From: Anaerolineales bacterium
GTDB lineage: Bacteria; Chloroflexota; Anaerolineae; Anaerolineales; Villigracilaceae
Assembly: GCA_017882145.1 (NCBI GenBank)
Contig: JADGQB010000003.1
Coordinates: 1 to 52,277 of the forward strand
Length of the DNA: 52,277 bases
Reading direction: 5' to 3'
In this document: piece after piece, positions 1 through 8,260 of the stretch
How positions within the stretch are numbered: the first letter of the stretch is position 1
How the letters are laid out: each line of letters starts with the position of its first letter
Translations under genes and position numbers: made by a program
The notes under the pieces: model-generated
Told to the model about the DNA's origin: nothing
Database searches by the model: none
The model's input: only the letters and a program-made list of their open reading frames with translations

Positions 1-672
1 TTATTAACCGATTGGAATCTCACAATAAGTACGGACGAAATTCTTTACGGTCAGGGTATCGACCCGCAGGTCGTTCGCCTCCGTAAACCGCTGCTCATGC
101 AGGCAGCCGAACGAGCTTATACTCAGGGATTGAGTCTCATCCATCCCCTCGCCTTGATTGAGGAGGCGCAGGTGCGCGACCACCGCCACGAACGGATCCA
201 CCTGGAGGGCGGAACAACGCTGACCGGTCCCCAGGTGGCAAGTCATCTGGGCGGGGCGCAGCGCGTGGTCGCTGCCGTTTGCACGATTGGCCCGGAATTG
301 GAGCAAGCTGTCTCCAGTTTGTTCGGAGAAGACCCACGCTATGCCATGGCCTTGGACGGCCTGGGGAACGCAGTGGTTGAAATCCTTGCCCAACATGTCT
401 GCCGGCGGATCGCCGACCAGGTTGTGGCTGAAGAATTAACCGCCTCCACACCCCTCAGCCCGGGCAGCCCGGAATGGCCGGTGGAGATCGGCCAGCCGCA
501 GATTTTCAGCTTGCTCGATTCATCCCGGGCTGGGATTGCACTCACCTCCGGCGGGATGATGCTTCCAAAAAAATCCGTATCCTTCGTAGTCGGGGTTGGA
601 CCGGAAATGGCTCAGACCGATGCCTGTGAGGTCTGCAGCCTGAAGGGAACCTGCCGGTACCGCCATGCCTGA
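1..672 (+). CDS. B12-dependent methionine synthase activation domain-like protein, 5' end outside window
   Basis: The reading frame is open from base 1, and the first ATG at 97 falls inside what looks like conserved sequence: the codons before it encode a helical stretch containing DEILYGQG that matches the usual N-terminus of this family as I remember it. I therefore call the gene truncated by the window edge. The family resembles the C-terminal reactivation domain of MetH, which binds S-adenosylmethionine and remethylates inactive cobalamin; free-standing copies often sit beside corrinoid methyltransferases. The C-terminus has Cys-x2-Cys-x5-Cys (CEVCSLKGTC), which could hold a metal or Fe-S centre; that is inference. 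The stop overlaps the RACo start by 8 bases, so the two are probably translationally coupled and work together on a corrinoid protein. A methyltetrahydrofolate:corrinoid methyltransferase may lie upstream, but it is not visible. Confidence 0.8.
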   Translation, partial: LLTDWNLTISTDEILYGQGIDPQVVRLRKPLLMQAAERAYTQGLSLIHPLALIEEAQVRDHRHERIHLEGGTTLTGPQVASHLGGAQRVVAAVCTIGPELEQAVSSLFGEDPRYAMALDGLGNAVVEILAQHVCRRIADQVVAEELTASTPLSPGSPEWPVEIGQPQIFSLLDSSRAGIALTSGGMMLPKKSVSFVVGVGPEMAQTDACEVCSLKGTCRYRHA

Positions 673-2308
673 GCTTTTCAATATAGATTTTGAACCTCTC
701 GGAAGGCGCACACAGACCCGCTCCGGTCAGACCCTCTTGGAGGCTGCCCAATCGGCCGGGGTGGGACTGGCTTCCGTTTGTGGTGGCGTCGGCACGTGTG
801 AAGAGTGCCGGGTGCGGCTGGCCTCCGGCCGGCTTACTCCACCTACCCTGGTTGAACAGGCCGTAATGACCCCGGCCGAACTGACCGCCGGGTTCCGTTT
901 GGCCTGCCAGGCTGAGCCGCTCAGTGATGTGAAATTGGATATCCCGCCCGAATCATTGACCGCTGCCCAGCGCCTGCAGCTGGATGGCGAGGAGACCCTT
1001 TTGGATCTCAAGCCTGCCGTCCGCAGCTCTGCTGCCCATGGATTGGCGGTGGATATTGGCACAACCAAGCTGGCTGCCTACCTGATCGATCTGGAAACCG
1101 GCCTGACCCTGGCACGTGCCGGGGCGATGAACCCGCAGATCGCATACGGCGAAGATGTAATCAGCCGGATCGCCTTTGCAGGCCGTGAAGAAGGCGGAGC
1201 CAAAAAACTCCAATCCGTACTCGTGGACACGCTCAACAATCTCTTGATCGGGTTGTGCAGCGAGTCGCACATTTCCCCTGATTCCGTTTTGGACGCAGTG
1301 CTGGTCGGGAACACAGCCATGCACCATTTGTTTGCCGGGTTGCCGGTCGAACAACTTGGGCATGCCCCCTTTTCCCCGGCTGTGACCGGTCCGCTCAATA
1401 TCCCTGCCCGGGACCTGGGTCTGAACCTCGGCCCCGGTTCGATGGCCTACCTGCCGCCAGTCATCGCCGGTTACGTTGGTGCGGACCATATCGCCATGCT
1501 CCTTGCCACCGGCATCACGTCGTTTACAGATTCGCGTTCTTCGCAGCGCCTGCCCGCAAACGTTGGGAGTCGCGGTAAAAATATCATCGCCCTGGATATC
1601 GGCACAAATACTGAAATTGCCCTCGTCTCCGATGGAAAAGCCACCTGCTGTTCGTGCGCCTCTGGTCCGGCTTTCGAAGGCGCACACATCCACGAAGGCA
1701 TGCGCGCCGCTCCTGGTGCTATCGAGCGTGCCCGCTGGTTGGACGGCAGGATCATCTGGCAAACCATTGCGGGGCAGCCTCCGGTTGGCATTTGTGGTTC
1801 CGGTATCCTGGATGTGGTGGCTGCACTATTGGATGGTGGATTGGTTAAACCGACTGGCGCGCTAAAGACCGGCGTTGAACCAGGTCAGACTGGCGGTTAT
1901 GTGCTCGTTCCCGCTTCACAGACAGGCGTGGGGCGCGACCTCACGGTTACACGCAAAGATGTTCACGAGATCCAGCTTGCCAAATCCGCCATCCGTTCCG
2001 GGATCGAGATCCTGCTCCAGGAGGCCGGTTTGACTTATGCTGATCTGGATGAGTTCATTGTAGCCGGCGCCTTTGGCACTTATTTGGATCTGCGCTCGGC
2101 CGTCCGCACCGGCATGTTCCCGCCCCTGCCGTTGGACAAGTTCCGCCAAATTGGCAATGCCGCCGGGGTCGGAGCCAGGCAGATGCTGCTCTCGCTGGAT
2201 AAACGTCAGGAGGCAGAGCAGCTTGCCGGTCGGATTGGCTACATCGAGTTGACTTCAAGGCCCGCCTTCACCCCCCTCTTTATGGAACATCTTTCTTTCA
2301 AGGTTTGA
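665..2308 (+). CDS. Corrinoid activation protein, RACo/RamA-like ASKHA ATPase with 2Fe-2S domain
   Basis: This 547-residue protein is a reductive activator of corrinoid proteins. Such enzymes use ATP to reduce the inactive Co(II) cofactor of a corrinoid protein to the active Co(I) state. The N-terminal domain has the plant-type ferredoxin pattern C39-x5-C45-x2-C48-x32-C81, expected to bind one 2Fe-2S cluster. The rest is an ASKHA-fold (DUF4445) domain with two phosphate-binding strands, VDIGTTK near residue 129 and LDIGTNTE near 309, and a glycine-rich CGSGILD segment. The length fits the family. The ATG at 665 lies inside the end of the preceding gene. The likely client is the corrinoid protein encoded at 18791-19441, about 17 kb away on the other strand. 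Family assignment is firm; the client is inferred. Confidence 0.93.
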   Translation: MPELFNIDFEPLGRRTQTRSGQTLLEAAQSAGVGLASVCGGVGTCEECRVRLASGRLTPPTLVEQAVMTPAELTAGFRLACQAEPLSDVKLDIPPESLTAAQRLQLDGEETLLDLKPAVRSSAAHGLAVDIGTTKLAAYLIDLETGLTLARAGAMNPQIAYGEDVISRIAFAGREEGGAKKLQSVLVDTLNNLLIGLCSESHISPDSVLDAVLVGNTAMHHLFAGLPVEQLGHAPFSPAVTGPLNIPARDLGLNLGPGSMAYLPPVIAGYVGADHIAMLLATGITSFTDSRSSQRLPANVGSRGKNIIALDIGTNTEIALVSDGKATCCSCASGPAFEGAHIHEGMRAAPGAIERARWLDGRIIWQTIAGQPPVGICGSGILDVVAALLDGGLVKPTGALKTGVEPGQTGGYVLVPASQTGVGRDLTVTRKDVHEIQLAKSAIRSGIEILLQEAGLTYADLDEFIVAGAFGTYLDLRSAVRTGMFPPLPLDKFRQIGNAAGVGARQMLLSLDKRQEAEQLAGRIGYIELTSRPAFTPLFMEHLSFKV

Positions 2309-2638
2309 TCGGGGGTTCAGCCCGGCATTCCAGCGGCTGTACCAAAAGTAGGTCGGAGTGGAATTCCGCCGCCACTTATGACTACCTTCGAGATCGGAGA
2401 CTGCCACATCTGGCGGCCTCTGTTTATTCTTTGCTACCTCTTTATAAAGCTCCGTTTGCCACCCTTAATGATTAATTATTGTATAGATGATATAATGGAT
2501 AATCATCATAGTGTACTTTGATGCTCCCCTTTCTCTTCTACACTCCAATGCAAAAAACGCTCCCGACAGGTGTAGGTCCGCCTGCAGTAACACTTGAGTT
2601 TTAATAGAGAATCAGCAGTTAAAAGGGAATTCTAATTA
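2309..2638. other. 330-base intergenic region without a gene
   Basis: No convincing coding frame, tRNA or strong terminator was found. A TATAAT hexamer lies at 2491-2496 on the plus strand, inside an imperfect palindrome in which GATGAT (2486-2491) is repeated inverted as ATCATC (2502-2507). This could be a -10 box covered by an operator for the small membrane protein that follows. No good -35 sequence was seen. The second half of the region would then be a leader of about 135 bases. Confidence 0.4.
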
Positions 2639-3046
2639 ATGGTACCTGCTGTATTTCAAAAAAACAATGAGCAATTGGAACAGGAACGGACCCTCATCCT
2701 GAGATACACGGGCGAGGATGATCGATTCTATTTGGTGGCAGGTCAGGACGGGGACCACTTGAGTGTGCCTAAAAATCGCAATGTCCAAAAACCGCTTATT
2801 CAATCTTCAAAGACACTCACTCCGGCATTTCGTTTGCTCGCCTTGGCTTTTCTTGGGCTGGCTCCGGCCGGGTTGGGCACGCTCGTTTTCGCGCCGCTTG
2901 CCGCCTTATGGGCTCTAGTAATATGGGTCACCCATCCTTTGCCACGGTCTGACACCCTTCGGGTGGTCCTTGTCTGGGGGCTGGCTGCCGGGTTGCTCGC
3001 CATAGCCATCCCATTGAGCAGATTATTATTAGCACGTCTTTCGTAG
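2639..3046 (+). CDS. Hypothetical small membrane protein
   Basis: I do not recognise a family. The 135-residue product has a polar N-terminal half (about residues 1-60) and two hydrophobic segments (about 64-95 and 103-130) that look like membrane helices, ending in a short positively charged tail. It could be a small membrane partner of the glycosyltransferase that starts 13 bases downstream on the same strand. The start is the first ATG in the frame; the sequence before it is AT-rich and has no strong ribosome-binding site. Coding status is supported by the open frame, the membrane-like composition and the tight spacing to the next gene. Confidence 0.6.
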   Translation: MVPAVFQKNNEQLEQERTLILRYTGEDDRFYLVAGQDGDHLSVPKNRNVQKPLIQSSKTLTPAFRLLALAFLGLAPAGLGTLVFAPLAALWALVIWVTHPLPRSDTLRVVLVWGLAAGLLAIAIPLSRLLLARLS

Positions 3047-3059
3047 ACAGGCAACCTCC

Positions 3060-4868
3060 TTGATACTCCGCGCGTTATTTCTAACTGGAGCTTGGTTCAC
3101 TCTCAGCCTCGTAGTTTTATTGCTGGCAGGCGCACGTTTACGCCGGTTACATACAGCCATTTCTCTTGTTTGGTTGGCGGCTGTATTGGGACTGGGCGAT
3201 GTCTTTGCGCTGTTAACCTTTGGCCGGCCGTCGGAAGTAATGCTCCTCACCGCCCTGACGGCCGCGCTGGGATTGGTTTGCATCTGGCGCTTGCGTGACT
3301 GGAATGCCTTCGGCCAGGTGGCCTGGCTGACCACACTGATCATTACCCCGCTCTTTCTGGTTTATGCCTACTCCGTCATAATTGCCACGGAACTTGCGCC
3401 TGCCTCCTTTGCCGTCGCCCTGATGTTCTTATTCCTCCAATCGATTGCTTCCTTGGTGGCATTGACCCATATGTTTGAAAATATCGATATCAGCTGCCGG
3501 GTACGGTGGCATAACCGGATCGAACGCTTGAATCCAGCGCCGGGCTTCCTGCCGATGGTTTCTCTGCATCTACCAGCCTACGATGAACCCCCACAGGTTG
3601 TCGAGGAAACCCTGCGGGCTCTCGCTGCATTGGATTATCCAAATTACGAGGTGTTGGTTGTCGACAACAACACGCCGGATGAAAGTACCTGGCGCCCGAT
3701 CGAAAGACTCTGCCGGGAGCTGGGTCCGCGCTTCAGGTTCATCCACCTCGATAATTGGCCGGGCTTTAAGTCCGGCGCGCTCAATTTCGGGTTAACTCAG
3801 ACCTCCCCTTCAGCAGAGTTAATCGGCGTGATCGATGCAGATTACCAGGTGGAGCCGTCCTTCCTGCGTGAATTGGTTCCAGCCTTTACCGATCCGCAGG
3901 TGGCTTTTATCCAGGCTCCGCAGGATTACCGCGATTTTAAGCCGGGCGACTTTTCGGAGGCTATGTATTACTCCTACGAATATTTCTTCCGGGTGCCCAT
4001 GCCGGTTCGTAATGAGCACAATGCCATCATTTTCTCCGGGACGATGGGCCTGATCCGCAAGTCGGTCCTGCAGGAAATTGGCGGCTGGAGTGAATGGTGC
4101 GTCACGGAGGACGCTGAGGCCAGCCTGCGTGTCCTGAAATTGGGCTATAAATCCTTATACTTCCACCGCAGCCTGGGCCGCGGGCTGATGCCCTGCACTT
4201 TTGCCGGGTTGAAAAAACAACGCTTCCGCTGGTGTTTTGGTAACGTCCAGATCCTGCGCACGCATTGGGAATCCCTGATGCCCTGGGCGCATTGGATCGA
4301 TCCGCAGAACCGGCTCACTCTGGCGCAGCGTTACTTTTACCTGGCAGGCTGCTTGCAGTGGTTCTCTGATGCTTTCAATTTTGCATTCGTCTGCTTCCTG
4401 GTGGCGGGCGGGATGATCAAGTTGGGTGCAGCGCATTTCACGATCCTGCCTATTACCGGCCCCTGGATCAGCCTGGCGTTCATTTTTATCCTTTTGAACT
4501 TATGGCGGCTTGCCTGGGTTTTGCGCAATGCCCTGAAACTCTCCTGGGGGCTGGCCTTCCGGTCCATGTACGGCATGTTCAGTGTCGGCTGGGTTGTCGC
4601 CCTCGCCAGTTTCCAGGCGCTGATCCAATTCAAAACCACCTTCATGCGCACGCCCAAAACTACCGGGGATGCCCGGGTCCTCAACGGCTTGTTCGCGACC
4701 CAGTGGGAGGCCGGCATCGGTCTCCTGTGCCTGGCCCTCGGTGCCTCGATCCTCGCATTGGCCGACCGCACTCCCAATACCCTTTTCATCGGCGGCTTGC
4801 TGCTCTTGCAGTCCAGCCTTTACCTCACCTCCCCAATTTACGGCATGTTTTATAAATCCTGCTCCTAG
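3060..4868 (+). CDS. Membrane-bound family 2 glycosyltransferase (cellulose synthase-like)
   Basis: This 602-residue processive-type glycosyltransferase probably moves sugars from a nucleotide-sugar donor to a growing polysaccharide at the cytoplasmic membrane. Several hydrophobic segments occupy about residues 1-140, the GT-A catalytic domain about 155-400, and further membrane helices about 415-600. Visible catalytic signatures are VVDNNTPDES (nucleotide binding), VIDADYQ (the DxD metal motif), the TEDAE segment with the general base, and QRFRW, which is the Q-x-x-R-W motif of cellulose and hyaluronan synthase relatives. No PilZ domain is seen, so control by cyclic di-GMP through the same chain is unlikely. 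The start is a TTG 13 bases after the small membrane gene, without a clear ribosome-binding site, so the true start is uncertain. The product polymer cannot be told from sequence. Confidence 0.88.
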   Translation: MILRALFLTGAWFTLSLVVLLLAGARLRRLHTAISLVWLAAVLGLGDVFALLTFGRPSEVMLLTALTAALGLVCIWRLRDWNAFGQVAWLTTLIITPLFLVYAYSVIIATELAPASFAVALMFLFLQSIASLVALTHMFENIDISCRVRWHNRIERLNPAPGFLPMVSLHLPAYDEPPQVVEETLRALAALDYPNYEVLVVDNNTPDESTWRPIERLCRELGPRFRFIHLDNWPGFKSGALNFGLTQTSPSAELIGVIDADYQVEPSFLRELVPAFTDPQVAFIQAPQDYRDFKPGDFSEAMYYSYEYFFRVPMPVRNEHNAIIFSGTMGLIRKSVLQEIGGWSEWCVTEDAEASLRVLKLGYKSLYFHRSLGRGLMPCTFAGLKKQRFRWCFGNVQILRTHWESLMPWAHWIDPQNRLTLAQRYFYLAGCLQWFSDAFNFAFVCFLVAGGMIKLGAAHFTILPITGPWISLAFIFILLNLWRLAWVLRNALKLSWGLAFRSMYGMFSVGWVVALASFQALIQFKTTFMRTPKTTGDARVLNGLFATQWEAGIGLLCLALGASILALADRTPNTLFIGGLLLLQSSLYLTSPIYGMFYKSCS

Positions 4869-5291
4869 CCTCAGTCTGCTTGTAAGCCGGGATCATGTTT
4901 ACTTTCCCCTACCTGGAACGAAAACCTTCAGTTCCTGTCCCCTCAATTTTTCTGTTTCTTGCTGAGAACGCCCCAAAATAGCATAAATCAATCCCTTTTT
5001 GATAGGATCAATTCCCACAAAACTTCACCCAAAACCCTTTCATTCATGCCTATGCTAAGTATCCTCTGCACGAATAACATTTAAAATCTCAAAACCTGTA
5101 ATAGATCGCTCTTTTTTCTTTCTGCTCTATCTTTTCTCTCTTCCTCCCATAATTGTTCCTCCTTGTTTCGGGATACCGATCCCGCCCAAACCAAAAATAC
5201 GGAGGGTTTGCCAGTCAATAGAATTTGTACGCGAACTTGTTGTAAAATACTTATGAATTCTTTCATTTGAAGTAGAGATGGGCTGGTCGAT
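4869..5291. other. 423-base intergenic region without a gene
   Basis: This stretch is rich in C and T on the plus strand and shows no credible coding frame. A weak hairpin (GGAAC near 4916, GTTCC near 4932) followed by a T-rich stretch could end transcription of the glycosyltransferase gene. A perfect hairpin with stem CGGGAT/ATCCCG and loop ACCG lies at 5169-5184, but no T-run follows it. A TAAAAT at 5243-5248 is a possible -10 box for the next frame, without a convincing -35. Confidence 0.35.
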
Positions 5292-5693
5292 ATGGTCACA
5301 TCAACATCAGACCTGGAAAAACGGCTGGAAAAATTGAAGCGGTCAGTTCCAACCCGCGGTATGGAGAGACATCCCACTATTTTAAAAGATATTTCCGAGC
5401 TGTCGGCTGAGCTCCAGTCTCCTGACTTGACAACCATCGCCGCCAGGGAAAACATCTGGGAAATCATCTCCTTCCCACAGCAGATTCAGCGGGGCCATCA
5501 CTACGTTCCAAAGCAGGCGTTGCTGTTCACATCGACAGGCATTGTTCACGCGCTGTCGTCGATTTGGCCCGACCAGGAACCCGCAATTACCATTATACGG
5601 GCCGATAGCCTCATCTATTTGAAAGTTACTTTGATCCTGCTGATTCAACTGCCTTCGCGCGCAAGTATCTCAGTACACTTTCACTTAGGATAG
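5292..5693 (+). CDS. Hypothetical protein, possibly a 3'-truncated gene remnant
   Basis: I do not recognise a family. The 133-residue frame starts with a charged helical region (about 1-60) and continues with a soluble-looking region containing HHYVPKQALLF, then a short hydrophobic run that ends abruptly. The last 22 codons lie on the opposite strand of the end of the M20 amidohydrolase gene and have a different composition (PSRASISVHFHLG). This suggests that the original 3' end was lost and that the frame now runs into the neighbouring antisense gene. It could equally be an intact but unusual small gene. The start ATG has only a weak upstream purine-rich stretch. Confidence 0.45.
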   Translation: MVTSTSDLEKRLEKLKRSVPTRGMERHPTILKDISELSAELQSPDLTTIAARENIWEIISFPQQIQRGHHYVPKQALLFTSTGIVHALSSIWPDQEPAITIIRADSLIYLKVTLILLIQLPSRASISVHFHLG

Positions 5694-6807
5694 CCGTCCC
5701 TATCGCAAGGGCGCGTTCGTCGATATCGAAAAGCGGGTTATGGCCGAAGCGTTCATCCCCCTCGATGCGCGTCCCCAGGGTGAACATCGCACCCGGAGCA
5801 AGCTCTGAAAATCGACCGAAATCCTCTGCCCCAAGTTCCTGGGTCGGCAAAAGGACATGTTCATCGCCAAGCAAGCTTCCAGCCGTCTCCCGGATCAGCT
5901 TTACCGCCTCCGGGTGATTTTGCATGGGAATATCCCCGAGTTCAATCCGCAGCTCGTAATTTCCGCCCAGGGAACGCACTACTTCAAACGCCCGTTTGAT
6001 CTCGGCATGGATTTGTTCCTGAACGCGTTTTTCGGTATAACGGAGGGTGCCGGTTATCTCGACCCTGTCCGGAATGACATTTTCTGTGTATCCGCCTCGG
6101 ATCGAACCGATGCTCACCACTGCCGGGTCGAAAGGGCGCAGCCGTCGGGAAACGATTGCATTCAAGGCAAAGATGACATGCGCAGTCATGTAGAATGGGT
6201 CAACCGTTTCTTGCGGCTTGGCTCCATGGCCCCCCTTTCCAATAACAACCCCGAACCACGAGTCCACCCCGCCCGAACCAGCCCCGGACTCGACCCGGAT
6301 ATTGCCAACCGGAGTCGCAGGATCGACATGCAGGGCAATGACCATATCCACGCCCTCCATCGCGCCGTCTGATATCATCCTGGGCGCGCCGCTGATGCCT
6401 TCCGCGTCGGCCACCTCCTCGGAAGGCTGGAACAGAAACCGTACTTTCCCTGGAAACTTTTCTTTTGCCAATAGCATGGCTGTGCCCAGCAGCATGGCGG
6501 TATGACCATCATGCCCGCAGGCATGCATCCGTCCCGGGTATAGTGAAGTGTATGAAACCTGGTTGGCTTCCTGAAGTGGCAGAGCATCCATATCCGCTCT
6601 CAAGGCAATAGTTGGATTACCCTCCCCCAGTTCAGCTACAACCCCGGTTCTGCCAACCCCGCGCCGTACGCGGCAGCCGATTTGCTCGAGGATCTCGGCC
6701 ACGGTTTTCGAAGTCCGTTCCTCATGAAAACCAAGTTCCGGATGCATATGAAAGTCACGCCGCCAGGCAATTAATTGATCTTGGATGGCATTCGCCTTAT
6801 TGAGCAT
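5626..6807 (-). CDS. M20 family metallo-amidohydrolase (N-acyl amino acid / hippurate hydrolase-like)
   Basis: The 393-residue enzyme belongs to the M20D amidohydrolases, which release an amino acid from an N-acyl group or a short peptide using two metal ions. Typical motifs are HMHPELGFHEERTS near the start, HACGHDGHTAM with metal-binding His and Asp, FQPSEE with the general-base glutamate, and GAEDFGRF near the end; a dimerisation domain lies between about 185 and 300. There is no signal peptide, so it acts in the cytoplasm. The ATG at 6807 follows AAAGGA at a good distance and lies 23 bases after the MttB-family gene. It is the last gene of the long minus-strand operon. In this setting it probably frees a methylated amine or amino acid from an imported conjugate; that is inference. 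Confidence 0.92.
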   Translation of the reverse strand: MLNKANAIQDQLIAWRRDFHMHPELGFHEERTSKTVAEILEQIGCRVRRGVGRTGVVAELGEGNPTIALRADMDALPLQEANQVSYTSLYPGRMHACGHDGHTAMLLGTAMLLAKEKFPGKVRFLFQPSEEVADAEGISGAPRMISDGAMEGVDMVIALHVDPATPVGNIRVESGAGSGGVDSWFGVVIGKGGHGAKPQETVDPFYMTAHVIFALNAIVSRRLRPFDPAVVSIGSIRGGYTENVIPDRVEITGTLRYTEKRVQEQIHAEIKRAFEVVRSLGGNYELRIELGDIPMQNHPEAVKLIRETAGSLLGDEHVLLPTQELGAEDFGRFSELAPGAMFTLGTRIEGDERFGHNPLFDIDERALAIGTAILSESVLRYLRAKAVESAGSK

Positions 6808-6830
6808 GGAATTCCTTTCCCTTTTGGATA

Positions 6831-8243
6831 TTACTTTACCAATTCAAGTTCCGCGGCTGCCATGATGGCATCCAATTCACGCTCCTGGGCTGCCTCCAGC
6901 GGCGGCACCTGGTGTTCCCGCAAGATCCGTTCGGCCTCAGCTTGTGCGCGTTCTGGCAGCCCCTGTTTGCCGCCTGCCTCCCAGGTCTCCCAGGAGGAGC
7001 GCTCGGCCAGGCGGGTGAGATAAACCTCGCCCGTTCTAAGATACTTCATCGTATGCTTCTGCCCGAGAAAATTTCGAGTTGACGACATGGCTGCCGCAAC
7101 CACATCCACTGCCAGCGCGTCCTCTTGCGCGCTGAACCCTTTCCGGATCCGCAGGATACTGCCGGCAAACTCATTGTCCGCCACCATTTGGGCATAGGAG
7201 CCCATTACCCCCGCCTCCATCTCGCCAATCCCGGATAGTTCGTCCGCTCCGGCCAGTGCCGGCAGGATGGCATTCAGGCCGCGTTCGAAACCGTTTTGCG
7301 CATCCAGGCCGTGGGCATTTGTGGAAAAACCGTACACATTGACCGGCAGCCCATAGCGATGACCCACCTGTACCGTTCCAGCCGAGGCCATGCCCATTTC
7401 TACTCCGCCCCACACCGATAGGCCGGTACGCGGCTCCATCATCGCCAGCCGGCCGCAGTAAATGATTGGCAGTCCCGGATGCACAAGTTGCGCCAATACC
7501 AGGGCGGCCAGCACCTCTGCATTTTGCTGGGCAATTGCGCCGGAGATAGAAAATGGAGCAGTAGTCCCGGCCGTTGGGCACGGCAGTGGCCCAAAAGCGA
7601 TGCCGGCCTCGGCAATTTCAATTATAGCTTCCGCCAGGCTGTCCGGGATGGTCAACGGGCTGACCGGCGAAACACTCAAAGTCAGCACCTCCGCCGGTCC
7701 TCCAATCACCTCGGCCATTTTTACAGCATAGCGCACTTCAGCGGGAATCTGGACGCCTGGTCCTTGCAGGGGTTTAAGGGTATGCGGTAAAGCATGCCGG
7801 TACATCGCCAGGCTCATGAGCGCGCCGGGCACTTCCGTAGGCGTGAAAAAAGGTGTGATCGTGTGGCAGTTTTCAAGTGCATCCAACAGGCGCGTGGCGT
7901 TGCGTACATCCTCGATGACCGCCTGTCGGCGCGTCCCGGAGGCAGCCTCATAAACATTCGGTGCGCCGCCCAGGTTGTGGAAATACAGGCAGCCATCCCC
8001 GAGGGCTTTGATAGTGCCGCCCCTGCCCCGGATGGTTGTATGCTTGCCAGCCACGGCGATACATTTCTCGACAAGATCCGGTGGGAGGTAGACTCGTCGC
8101 TCCGACACGCGTGCCCCGGCCTCCGTCAGGATTGCCCGACTGCGGGACTCTATCAAAATCACGCCCGTCTCGTTCAAGATGCGCAGGCTGGCTTGATGGA
8201 TGGATTCGATTTCGTGTGTGTCCAGGACGGATAGATGGAACAT
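6831..8243 (-). CDS. MttB-family corrinoid-dependent methyltransferase, paralog A
   Basis: This protein is a member of the trimethylamine methyltransferase superfamily (COG5598), a TIM-barrel enzyme that transfers a methyl group from a quaternary or tertiary amine to a corrinoid protein. No amber codon interrupts the frame and the stop is TAA, so it is a non-pyrrolysine member like the glycine betaine, proline betaine and carnitine enzymes. The segment that should face the corrinoid reads STNAHGLDAQNGFERG at about residues 307-322, different from the two paralogs upstream. I chose ATG 8243, which follows GAGG; a TTG at 8264 overlaps the stop of the peptidase gene and would add seven residues. 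The gene lies between an S9 peptidase and an M20 hydrolase. The substrate is unknown. Confidence 0.9.
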   Translation of the reverse strand: MFHLSVLDTHEIESIHQASLRILNETGVILIESRSRAILTEAGARVSERRVYLPPDLVEKCIAVAGKHTTIRGRGGTIKALGDGCLYFHNLGGAPNVYEAASGTRRQAVIEDVRNATRLLDALENCHTITPFFTPTEVPGALMSLAMYRHALPHTLKPLQGPGVQIPAEVRYAVKMAEVIGGPAEVLTLSVSPVSPLTIPDSLAEAIIEIAEAGIAFGPLPCPTAGTTAPFSISGAIAQQNAEVLAALVLAQLVHPGLPIIYCGRLAMMEPRTGLSVWGGVEMGMASAGTVQVGHRYGLPVNVYGFSTNAHGLDAQNGFERGLNAILPALAGADELSGIGEMEAGVMGSYAQMVADNEFAGSILRIRKGFSAQEDALAVDVVAAAMSSTRNFLGQKHTMKYLRTGEVYLTRLAERSSWETWEAGGKQGLPERAQAEAERILREHQVPPLEAAQERELDAIMAAAELELVK

Positions 8244-8260
8244 GCCTGCCTCTGTTTGAC

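Noticed and set aside
953-1762. 269-codon minus-strand frame inside the RACo gene
   Set aside because: The plus-strand RACo gene is certain from its motifs; this is an antisense shadow.
2309-2638. Cobalamin riboswitch near the corrinoid genes
   Set aside because: No B12-box-like conserved segment was found here or before the corrinoid protein gene at 19441.
5169-5184. Hairpin as a terminator of the glycosyltransferase gene
   Set aside because: It lies 300 bases downstream and has no T-run after it on either strand.
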